A stretch of 6,274 nt of DNA from assembly GCA_025351125.1 (NCBI GenBank), contig JANXWN010000460.1, positions 1 to 6,274 on the forward strand, given 5' to 3'. The translations under genes were made by a program, and so were the position numbers. This DNA comes from Caulobacteraceae bacterium. GTDB lineage: Bacteria; Pseudomonadota; Alphaproteobacteria; Caulobacterales; Caulobacteraceae. The stretch's first letter is position 1. Every line of letters begins with the position of its first letter. Below, piece after piece: positions 1-5,824 of the stretch. Below the pieces are notes generated by a model. It was not told the DNA's origin and ran no database searches. It saw nothing but the letters and a program-made list of their open reading frames with translations.

Positions 1-904
1 CCGACACCTCGGCGTCGGCGGCGGCGACGACGGTCGCGCCGCGCGTTACCGCAACATCAATCAGCTTACCCAGCAAAACATCGGGCGGCCCGCTTAGGCT
101 CATATTGATAATTTTGGCGGCGTGCAGGATGGCGAAATGCAGGGCCTCGGCCAGTCCCAGCGTGTCGCACACCGTCTGCACCGCCGGCCTTAGCTCCTGC
201 CAGCAGGCGCGCAGGGCCATCAGTCGCGCATGCGGCGCAATGCCCGCGATGCCCAGGCCGTTGTTCTCCACCGCCGCGATGACGCCCGCCACGGCGGTGC
301 CGTGCGCTTCGGGCGCGTCGGACCGACCTTCGACAAAGTTGGCGCGGCTTTGAATCTGGCCGGCGAGATCGGGGTGGGTCGCGTCGATCATGCTGTCGAT
401 CACCGCCACCGACACGCCGCGTCCGGTCGATATCTGCTGCAAATCGGCAAGACGCCACGCGCGCGACGCCGGTTGCGCGACGAACAGGGGATCGTTCGGC
501 GCGGGGGCCGCGCCCTGACCGTGAAAGACGTTCATCGGCTGAGCCCAAGCCACGCCGGCATCGCGTGAGAGGGCCTGCGCCGCGCTTTGGGGCGATTGCT
601 CCGTCGGCACGAACATGACGTAACAATCAACGCCGATCAGCGGCATGGCCCAATCGTTGCTCAACGTCAGACCGTGGGCGCGGGCCAGACGGCCCGCGAT
701 TCGCCGCCGCGCGACGTGGCCGGCCTGATCGTCATAACTGTCCCCATAGTCTGATCCCCCGCGAAGATGCGGCGGCGGCAGGCGCAGCAGCACGAGAATG
801 CGGCGGTCGGGCGCGGCCGCCGCCGGTTCGGCGCGGGCGTGGTCACGCTCTCCGACCATCGACAACAGACAGACAATAACCGCGAGCAACATCCCGCGTT
901 TCAC
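1..904 (-). CDS. Secreted S8 (subtilisin-like) serine peptidase, partial (C-terminus beyond the window)
   Basis: This is the N-terminal 301 codons of an exported subtilase; the open frame continues past the left edge. A signal peptide (K2, R3, hydrophobic core from about residue 5 to 17, possible cleavage after ARA at 25) is followed by a propeptide-like segment at about 35-125. The catalytic domain starts near 160. Asp170 lies in VAVIDSMID and His201 in HGTAVAGV, 31 residues apart as usual for the family, followed by INMSLSGPP at 266-274. The catalytic Ser lies outside the window. At the oxyanion-hole position the usual GN is replaced and Asp297 (VVAAAD) appears instead. I chose the GTG at 904 because it gives a proper basic signal-peptide start and overlaps the preceding stop as GTGA, which suggests translational coupling. 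The in-frame ATG at 892 is the alternative and lacks the basic n-region. It is the last visible gene of the sigma/anti-sigma operon. The protease assignment is firm; the substrate is unknown. Confidence 0.9.
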   Translation of the reverse strand, partial: MKRGMLLAVIVCLLSMVGERDHARAEPAAAAPDRRILVLLRLPPPHLRGGSDYGDSYDDQAGHVARRRIAGRLARAHGLTLSNDWAMPLIGVDCYVMFVPTEQSPQSAAQALSRDAGVAWAQPMNVFHGQGAAPAPNDPLFVAQPASRAWRLADLQQISTGRGVSVAVIDSMIDATHPDLAGQIQSRANFVEGRSDAPEAHGTAVAGVIAAVENNGLGIAGIAPHARLMALRACWQELRPAVQTVCDTLGLAEALHFAILHAAKIINMSLSGPPDVLLGKLIDVAVTRGATVVAAADAEVS

Positions 905-1539
905 GGGGTGGCGCCCGCATTGATCGGTTCGGCCAGAACCACGTCGGCGCGGGCTCGAAGCCGCGTCAAGATCGCCGCGCGTTCGGCGGCGGGCGTGTTC
1001 AACACATAGGCGTCCGACGCCGTGGGGCCGTCGACTAGGCGGGCGTGATTTGTCAGCAAGGCGGCGCGCAAATCGCGTTCGCGCGTTTCGGGGCGAAAGA
1101 TGACGATAATATTGCCCACGAGCGGCGCCGGCGGCGCGCTTAAGGCGTGATAAGCGGGCGAGGAAACCGGCAGAGCGAGTGCACCGAACACCGCGAGCAA
1201 AGCGGCTTGCGCCGCCAACGCCCAGCCCAGCCACGACGGGGCGGCGCGCCATGCCCCCGCCATCCCCGCGAAGGCGCCGGATGCGCGCCGTCGGACCGCC
1301 CGGCCCGCCATACGGCGTTGCAAACGCGACCAGTCGGGCCGGCCATCGGACGGAAGAGCGGCGACTTCAAGGCATAAACGCCGTTCAAGATTTAGCGCGG
1401 CCTGACAATCGGGGCATGCCTGCAAATGCGCCTCGACCGCCGCGCGATCGTCGGCGTCCAGCGTACCGCCGACATACCAAGGCAACAGGGCTTCCACCGC
1501 CTGATGCGGCGTGTCGCGCAGCGCGATTATCTTAGCCAT
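901..1539 (-). CDS. Membrane-anchored zinc-finger anti-sigma factor with a propeptide-like C-terminal domain
   Basis: The 212-residue protein has three parts. Residues 1-80 form a cytoplasmic anti-sigma domain of the zf-HC2/ZAS type: His38, Cys42 and Cys45 make the HxxxCxxC motif, with His12 a possible fourth ligand. One transmembrane segment runs from about 102 to 125 after an Arg-rich stretch (RRR at 83-85). Residues 142-207 form an extracytoplasmic domain starting NIIVIFRP and ending LAEPIN. This end resembles the propeptide (inhibitor I9 / fervidolysin-propeptide type) of subtilases and also resembles residues 36-125 of the peptidase encoded next. Its role by family is to hold the ECF sigma factor at the membrane until a signal inactivates it. 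It starts 12 nt after the sigma stop, with the Shine-Dalgarno core GGAGG five bases before the ATG. The zinc-finger and membrane calls are strong; the fold of the C-terminal domain is judged from short matched segments. Confidence 0.88.
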   Translation of the reverse strand: MAKIIALRDTPHQAVEALLPWYVGGTLDADDRAAVEAHLQACPDCQAALNLERRLCLEVAALPSDGRPDWSRLQRRMAGRAVRRRASGAFAGMAGAWRAAPSWLGWALAAQAALLAVFGALALPVSSPAYHALSAPPAPLVGNIIVIFRPETRERDLRAALLTNHARLVDGPTASDAYVLNTPAAERAAILTRLRARADVVLAEPINAGATP

Positions 1540-1544
1540 CGCAC

Positions 1545-1549
1545 CCTCC
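1545..1549 (-). promoter_or_regulatory. Ribosome binding site of the anti-sigma gene
   Basis: The 12-nt gap between the sigma stop and the anti-sigma ATG contains GGGGAGGG. Its GGAGG core lies five bases before the ATG, which fixes the start at 1539. Confidence 0.75.
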
Positions 1550-1551
1550 CC

Positions 1552-2157
1552 TCACAGCCAGTCGGCCAATGGGCCGTCCAGCGCCCGTTTCAACCGGCGC
1601 CGCGCGTGAAACATGCGCGTTTTCACCGTATCAACCGGGCAGTCCATGATCTGGGCAATCTCCCGATAGCCCATTTCGTGAAAATAGGTCAGGTCCACCA
1701 CGGTACGGTGATCGGACGATAGCTGATCAAGCGCGCTCATCAAATTCTGCCGCACCTGAGCGCGATCAAATTGTAACTCCGGACCCGGTGCGTCGCTGGG
1801 CCGCAATTCGGCGTCACGGTCTTCGATCGGTTCATCCTCGCGACGTCGCGCGTTGAGCCCCTTGCGATAGGCGATGGCGAAGATCCACGTCGAAACCTTG
1901 CATTGTCCGTTGTAGCGTTCAGCCTGATCCCAAACGACCATCAGAGTGTCGTCCAGCACCTCCTCGGCAATAGCGGGACGCCGGACAACGTTGCGTAAAA
2001 ATCGGGTGAGGCGGGGGTGATAGAGCCGGTACAAATCCTCGAATGCCCGTCGGTCGCGATGAATGATCCGAGCGATCAGGCGCGCTTCGTCGGGCGCGCC
2101 GGACGGCTCCGCCGTCCGGCGCGGGTCGATGACCGCGCTCGGCATTTCCAACATCAT
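1552..2157 (-). CDS. ECF-type RNA polymerase sigma factor (sigma-70 family)
   Basis: The 201-residue protein has the two-domain ECF layout. Region 2 spans about 36-107: FEDLYRLYHPRLTRFL, then the AEEVLDDTLMVVW segment and the STWIFAIAYRKGLNARRR promoter-recognition segment. A variable acidic linker covers about 108-132. Region 4 spans about 139-193, with LDQLSSDHRTVVDL, the helix-turn-helix YREIAQIM...VDTVKTRMFHARR and a basic end. There is no region 1 or 3, as expected for the group. It should direct RNA polymerase to envelope-stress or protease genes, including its own operon, and be held inactive by the anti-sigma factor encoded immediately after it. ATG codons lie at 2157, 2154 and 2145. 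The sequence AAGGGG lies two bases before the first and five before the second, so 2154 may be the true start. A short N-terminal extension of about 25 residues precedes region 2. I cannot assign the ECF subgroup. Confidence 0.95.
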   Translation of the reverse strand: MMLEMPSAVIDPRRTAEPSGAPDEARLIARIIHRDRRAFEDLYRLYHPRLTRFLRNVVRRPAIAEEVLDDTLMVVWDQAERYNGQCKVSTWIFAIAYRKGLNARRREDEPIEDRDAELRPSDAPGPELQFDRAQVRQNLMSALDQLSSDHRTVVDLTYFHEMGYREIAQIMDCPVDTVKTRMFHARRRLKRALDGPLADWL

Positions 2158-2180
2158 CGCCCCTTACACTCAGCGAGTGA

Positions 2181-2205
2181 ATGTCGGGAAGGCGCAAAAG
2201 GTTCA
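2181..2205 (-). promoter_or_regulatory. Candidate ECF-type promoter of the sigma/anti-sigma/peptidase operon
   Basis: On the minus strand TGAACC (2205-2200) is followed after 13 nt by CGACAT (2186-2181), about 24 nt before the sigma start. GAACC resembles the AAC-containing -35 element of many ECF sigma factors, and CGACAT loosely resembles their CGTC-type -10. The spacer is shorter than the usual 16-17 nt, so this is only a candidate for autoregulation. Confidence 0.2.
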
Positions 2206-2359
2206 AAGCCGAGACGTATCGGATATCTCACGACGCCGGCCCGTCTGTCGTCAACCATCGACGCCAGCAACACGGGCGTCGCGGAAAAAAATCGCGCTGC
2301 AATTCTGTAACAACTCATAGCGTTAAATTTGCACACGACGGTGACCGCCGGTTTGGCGT

Positions 2360-2397
2360 TTGACATGTGGTGAAGGGGCGGACAGAAGTTAGACAAT
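2360..2397 (+). promoter_or_regulatory. Possible promoter of the 2420-2872 gene
   Basis: A perfect TTGACA (2360-2365) lies 55 nt before the ATG. The only AT-rich -10 candidates, TTAGAC at 2389 and GACAAT at 2392, are 23-26 nt away, more than the normal 16-18 nt. Either the promoter is weak and irregular or the TTGACA is a chance match. Confidence 0.2.
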
Positions 2398-2419
2398 CCT
2401 GCGCCCGTGCCCATATCAG

Positions 2420-2872
2420 ATGTCGGAGCATGCCTTGCCCAAGTTCATCCAAATCGGCGGTGATCTGAAGGATAAATGCTATGTACAAATACCGGACATA
2501 ATCTGGAACGCCTATGACGATTTGCGGGCGAAACAGATTACGGAGGCCGTTGAAAAGGGGCTGATCGCGGACAAGCCCGGGGGCATAGGCATAAAAAAAA
2601 GCCCGCGATATCATATCAGTATCAAAGACGATTACCGCCTTTGCGCGCAACTGAAAGCCGCGTTCACAGAACAGGTCGTGCGCTCAAACGCTTTGCAACC
2701 GTTCGTATCTCCCTATGCGGGGCGCACGCCAGGCACGCCCGGAGAACAGCGTCAGTGGTTCCTGAACGAACAGAACGCCCAACAACAATTCAACGCCAAC
2801 GTCGTCGACGTGACCCTCAAGTTCATGATTTTCGACCGCGAAAAGACCCACGACAACCTGAGCACGGCCTAG
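2420..2872 (+). CDS. Hypothetical cytoplasmic protein of 150 residues
   Basis: I do not recognise the family. The frame encodes a soluble, charged protein with no signal peptide and no membrane segment. The first half (about 7-84) mixes short beta-like stretches (FIQIGG, YVQIPDIIW, RYHISIKDDY) with a Lys/Glu-rich helix (AKQITEAVEKGL). The middle (about 94-111) is Pro/Gly-rich and probably a loop. Residues 112-127 are very rich in Gln and Asn, and the end returns to VVDVTLKFMIFD. Codon choice is less G/C-biased than in the neighbours, and an A8 run (2593-2600) encodes part of IKKS. No Shine-Dalgarno sequence precedes the ATG; an in-frame TAG at 2390 rules out a much longer N-terminus, so a leaderless or weakly translated start is likely. 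It stands alone between a divergent operon and a downstream gene preceded by a probable terminator. The lack of long competing frames and the regular protein composition support a real gene; function is unknown. Confidence 0.6.
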   Translation: MSEHALPKFIQIGGDLKDKCYVQIPDIIWNAYDDLRAKQITEAVEKGLIADKPGGIGIKKSPRYHISIKDDYRLCAQLKAAFTEQVVRSNALQPFVSPYAGRTPGTPGEQRQWFLNEQNAQQQFNANVVDVTLKFMIFDREKTHDNLSTA

Positions 2873-2895
2873 CCGCCGAACAACCTGCGGCTTTT
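2871..2895 (+). terminator. Probable intrinsic terminator of the 2420-2872 gene
   Basis: AGCCGC (2871-2876) pairs perfectly with GCGGCT (2887-2892) across a 10-nt loop, and the 3' arm runs into TTTT (2892-2895). The stem overlaps the TAG stop. The stem and T-run are short, so termination may be partial, but position and form suit the end of this gene. Confidence 0.45.
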
Positions 2896-2975
2896 CGCTG
2901 GCGGACCGCAGTGTTCGCAAGCCATACAACGCGAGCCCGGTCGCGTCGCCGGGCCCTTTGGCGCGAGCGCAAACC

Positions 2976-5309
2976 ATGTCCGATACCGTAGACGCCGACA
3001 CGCTCGGATTGCTGGACGTCCTCGAGACTCGCTTGCGCTGGCTGGCGTGCTGGACAATTCACAACGCCAACCATTTGCGCGGCAGCCGCGACGGACTGAA
3101 AGTGGGGGGCCACCAAGCGTCGTGCGCCTCGATCACCGCGATCATGACCGCTCTTTATTTTCATGCCCTGCGCCCCAATGACAAAGTGGCGGTCAAACCA
3201 CACGCCGGGCCGGTCCTGCACGCCATCCACTATTTGCGTGGTGATCAATCGCTGGACCAGCTTCAGCGTTTTCGCGGCTTCGGCGGAGCGCAGAGCTACC
3301 CGAGCCGGACCAAGGATACCATCCCCGTCGACTTTTCGACCGGATCGGTCGGTTTAGGAGTCGCGGTTACCGCCTTCGCCAGTTTGGTGCAGGACTATTT
3401 GATCGCCCACGGCCATCTGCAAGAAAGCGACGCGGGGCGGATGATCGCCTTGATGGGTGACGCCGAACTGGACGAGGGCAATATCTATGAGGCGCTGATC
3501 GAGGGCTATAAGCACGACATCCGCAATTGCTGGTGGATCGTCGACTACAATCGCCAATCGCTCGACGCCACCACCGCAGATCGGATGTTTAACCGCTTCG
3601 ACGACATTTTCCGCACCTGCGGATGGCGTGTTCTAACCCTCAAACACGGCAAGCTGCAGCGTGCGACGTTTAAACGTCCTGGCGGCAAGGCTTTGGCTGA
3701 CTGGATCGACAATTGTCCTAATGCCGACTTCGCGGCCTTGACTTATCAGGGCGGCGCCGCGTGGCGGGCGCGCTTACTACACGATCTCGGGCGACGCGCG
3801 CCTACCGCCGCGTTGATCGCCTCGTTTGACGACGACGGATTGGCCGCCCTGATGACCAATCTGGGCGGCCACTGCATCGCGACCTTGCTGGAGGCGTTCG
3901 ACGCCGCTGACGACGACACGCCGACCATGTTCATCGCCTATACCGTCAAGGGCTATGGTCTGCCGTTCGCGGGCCACAAGGACAATCATGCCGGTTTAAT
4001 GAATCCCACGCAAATCGAAGGGTTACGCGCGACGTTGGGCATTGCGGCGGGGGAAGAGTGGGCCCCTTACGCCGGGCTCGGCGACAACGCCGCGGCGATG
4101 CTGAAGACCTTTGTCGCGAAATCGCCGCTGGGCCATCGGCCGGCGCGCGGCGCGGCCCAAGCGGTGCCGGTTCCCGAGCGTCTTGAAGCCCCGGACGATG
4201 CGGAGCAATCGACCCAGACGGCGTTCGGCAAAATTCTGTTTGATCTGGCTAAATCGGGCCACCCCCTCGCGGACCGCATTACCACTACCTCGCCGGACGT
4301 CACGGTCTCGACCAATTTGGGTGGGTTCGTCAATCAACGGGGTCTGTTTCGACGCCGCGAACTGAAGGACGTGTTCCGCGCCGCCAAGATTCCGTCCGCG
4401 CAGAGATGGGCGGGGGATCGCGCCGGCCAACATATCGAGCTGGGCATCGCTGAGAGCAATCTCTTCCTGCTGCTGACCGCTCTGGGCCTCGCCGGTCCCA
4501 TATTCGGTACGCGATTGATACCGGTCGGCACGGTGTACGATCCGTTCATCGCCCGCGGTCTCGACGCCCTCAATTATGGTTGTTACCAGAACGCCCGTTT
4601 TTTGCTGGTCGCCACGCCGTCCGGCGTCACCCTCGGCCCGGAAGGCGGCGCGCACCAGTCGATCAATTCCCCGCTGATCGGCATGGGCCAGCCGGGATTG
4701 ACCTATTTCGAGCCGGCGTTTGTCGATGAACTCGCACTGATCATGCGCTGGGCGTTCGCACACCTGCAGGCGGACGACGGCGGGTCGGTCTATCTGCGCT
4801 TGACGACGCGCGTTATCGACCAAGTTCCGCGCGAGAACGCGAGCTGGCAAGGCGGCGCGTTAAAAGGTGGTTATTGGTTAAAGCCGCCCGCACCGGGCGC
4901 GGAAGCGGCGTTGGTGTTCACCGGCGCGGTCGCCCCGGAAGTTTTGGCGGCGCACGCGGCCTTACTGGAAGACGTGCCCGGTCTGGGCCTGCTGAACGTC
5001 ACCTCCCCCGATTTGCTTCATCGGGGTTGGTCCGCCGCCCGAGCCGCGCGCTGGTCGGGCGACCCGGCCTCGGCCAGCCACGTCGACACTCTCTTAGCCG
5101 GGCTGGCCCCTCACGCGGGTCTCGTCACCCTCATCGATGGCTCACCGTCGGCGCTCTCATGGTTGGGCAGCGTGCGCGGCATGAGCGTCAGCCCTCTGGG
5201 CGTCGACCGGTTTGGACAAACCGGCGACCTGACCGACCTCTATCAGGCCTACCGCCTCGACACCGACGCCGTCATCGACGCGGCGGCGGAACTGTTTATG
5301 CGGCGGTGA
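2976..5309 (+). CDS. Homodimeric pyruvate dehydrogenase E1-like / transketolase-family thiamine-diphosphate enzyme
   Basis: The 777-residue protein aligns by eye along its whole length with AceE-type (homodimeric) 2-oxoacid dehydrogenase E1, which decarboxylates a 2-oxoacid and passes the acyl group to the lipoyl arm of E2. In order: KVGGHQAS (His46), KPHAGP (His76), SYPSRT, the cofactor motif GDAELDE (Asp162) ending in YNRQSLD (Asn192 and Gln194, Mg2+ ligands by analogy with AceE), VKGYGLPFAGH...NHAGLMN (His338), the GIAE activating glutamate (Glu493), EGGAHQSINSP (His560), and the C-terminal LGVDRFGQTGD. It is shorter than E. coli AceE (about 887 residues). The cofactor motif is GDA rather than the usual GDG. 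No E2 or E3 gene is in the window, so the substrate (pyruvate, 2-oxobutyrate or other) cannot be set. I use the ATG at 2976; the in-frame TTG at 2958 would add six residues but has no better ribosome site. Confidence 0.9.
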   Translation: MSDTVDADTLGLLDVLETRLRWLACWTIHNANHLRGSRDGLKVGGHQASCASITAIMTALYFHALRPNDKVAVKPHAGPVLHAIHYLRGDQSLDQLQRFRGFGGAQSYPSRTKDTIPVDFSTGSVGLGVAVTAFASLVQDYLIAHGHLQESDAGRMIALMGDAELDEGNIYEALIEGYKHDIRNCWWIVDYNRQSLDATTADRMFNRFDDIFRTCGWRVLTLKHGKLQRATFKRPGGKALADWIDNCPNADFAALTYQGGAAWRARLLHDLGRRAPTAALIASFDDDGLAALMTNLGGHCIATLLEAFDAADDDTPTMFIAYTVKGYGLPFAGHKDNHAGLMNPTQIEGLRATLGIAAGEEWAPYAGLGDNAAAMLKTFVAKSPLGHRPARGAAQAVPVPERLEAPDDAEQSTQTAFGKILFDLAKSGHPLADRITTTSPDVTVSTNLGGFVNQRGLFRRRELKDVFRAAKIPSAQRWAGDRAGQHIELGIAESNLFLLLTALGLAGPIFGTRLIPVGTVYDPFIARGLDALNYGCYQNARFLLVATPSGVTLGPEGGAHQSINSPLIGMGQPGLTYFEPAFVDELALIMRWAFAHLQADDGGSVYLRLTTRVIDQVPRENASWQGGALKGGYWLKPPAPGAEAALVFTGAVAPEVLAAHAALLEDVPGLGLLNVTSPDLLHRGWSAARAARWSGDPASASHVDTLLAGLAPHAGLVTLIDGSPSALSWLGSVRGMSVSPLGVDRFGQTGDLTDLYQAYRLDTDAVIDAAAELFMRR

Positions 5310-5324
5310 AGCGCAAGCAAGAGC

Positions 5325-5723
5325 CTATCCCTTTACCGAAAAGACGAAACTTCCGGCGACGCGGTGGGTGTCGACCGAGACCGCGTGCCAAATGACTTGA
5401 TAGGCGCCGGCCGGCAAAACCGCTTTGCGCAGCAAGGTGAGCGTTTTGCGGTCGGCGCCCAGCGTCGTGGCGAAGCCGGGCATCTTGACCGGCTGCCGGC
5501 GGGCCATCCCGGGCATGCTTGGCATGGCGGCCATCACTACGTCGGCGCCGGTCAGGGAGCCAATCAGACGTTCGCTGAATTTTAGCTGAATGACATGCGG
5601 CGCGGGGACCGTCGCGCCGGCCCGCGGCGTTGCGCTCACGAGCCTTGGATGGGCTTGGGCGGTGCCCGACAAGGCTAACAATCCCATCGTCGAAGCGGCG
5701 AGCAGACGGCGACCCAGGGTCAT
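5325..5723 (-). CDS. copC: Periplasmic copper-binding protein CopC (CopC/YobA family)
   Basis: The 132-residue precursor has a signal peptide with cleavage predicted after AQA (residue 24), giving a mature protein of 108 residues beginning HPRLVSATP. In the CopC family the N-terminal His, with Asp and His of the DTH motif, binds Cu(II); here they are His25, Asp118 and His120 (WHAVSVDTHRVAGSF). A Met-rich loop, MAAMPSMPGM at 64-73, matches the Cu(I) site of Pseudomonas CopC, with Met at mature positions 40, 43, 46 and 49; the His seen near position 48 there is absent. The protein is a single beta-barrel cupredoxin-like domain of normal size, acting in the periplasm in copper transfer or tolerance. 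No copD follows: only 15 nt separate its stop from that of the convergent E1-like gene. The start at 5723 is supported by AAGAGGA seven bases upstream. Confidence 0.93.
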   Translation of the reverse strand: MTLGRRLLAASTMGLLALSGTAQAHPRLVSATPRAGATVPAPHVIQLKFSERLIGSLTGADVVMAAMPSMPGMARRQPVKMPGFATTLGADRKTLTLLRKAVLPAGAYQVIWHAVSVDTHRVAGSFVFSVKG

Positions 5724-5730
5724 GCGGGTG

Positions 5731-5737
5731 TCCTCTT
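5731..5737 (-). promoter_or_regulatory. Ribosome binding site of copC
   Basis: AAGAGGA on the minus strand lies seven bases before the ATG at 5723 and supports that start. Confidence 0.7.
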
Positions 5738-5767
5738 AAAGATGGTGAAATCGACAAAACAGCGTCG

Positions 5768-5810
5768 AATAAAACCGCCGTCCTTCACGTCGAGCGTATC
5801 AGGACGGCGG
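5768..5810 (-). terminator. Intrinsic terminator of the His-rich protein gene
   Basis: On the minus strand a perfect 10-bp GC-rich stem, CCGCCGTCCT (5810-5801) with AGGACGGCGG (5784-5775), closes a 16-nt loop and is followed by TTTTATT (5774-5768). It begins 14 nt after the stop of the gene at 5825-6220. It should end that transcript before copC, so copC needs its own promoter in 5724-5767 or depends on read-through. I see no clear promoter there. Confidence 0.8.
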
Positions 5811-5824
5811 CCAGAATCGGGCGG

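Larger units (their letters stand above)
2158..2419. other. Divergent intergenic region between the sigma operon and the 2420-2872 gene
   Basis: These 262 nt separate two genes read away from each other and must contain the sigma-operon promoter. The region is visibly less GC-rich than its flanks, with an A7 run at 2285-2291 and TTAAATTT near 2323-2330. I find no convincing small gene; the short open frames here have no ribosome binding site and no recognisable composition. Confidence 0.6.

Noticed and set aside
66..626. A 186-codon open frame on the minus strand inside the peptidase gene
   Set aside because: It is out of frame with the S8 catalytic motifs, is extremely Arg-rich and shows no domain; it is a by-product of GC-rich coding sequence.
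2181..2363. A 60-codon plus-strand frame in the divergent intergenic region
   Set aside because: It has no ribosome binding site, a basic random-looking composition, and covers the likely sigma-operon promoter.
2315..2650. A 111-codon minus-strand frame overlapping the hypothetical gene at 2420-2872
   Set aside because: It overlaps the opposite-strand gene and has no ribosome binding site. Some hydrophobic residues make it look protein-like, so I rank it below the plus-strand frame but do not fully exclude it.
2935..2954. Inverted repeat GCCCGG / CCGGGC as a terminator or operator before the E1-like gene
   Set aside because: The stem is perfect but is followed by CCTTTGG rather than a T-run, and short GC palindromes are common in this DNA.
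2958..2975. TTG start giving six extra residues for the E1-like protein
   Set aside because: A rare start codon with no better Shine-Dalgarno sequence; the ATG at 2976 begins a normal N-terminus.
4023..4850. A 275-codon minus-strand frame opposite the E1-like gene
   Set aside because: The protein is Arg-rich with no recognisable motif and lies wholly antisense to the well-supported E1 catalytic region.
4874..5395. A 173-codon plus-strand frame across the end of the E1-like gene
   Set aside because: It is Arg/Gly/Pro-rich, is out of frame with the E1 C-terminal motif and crosses two real gene ends.
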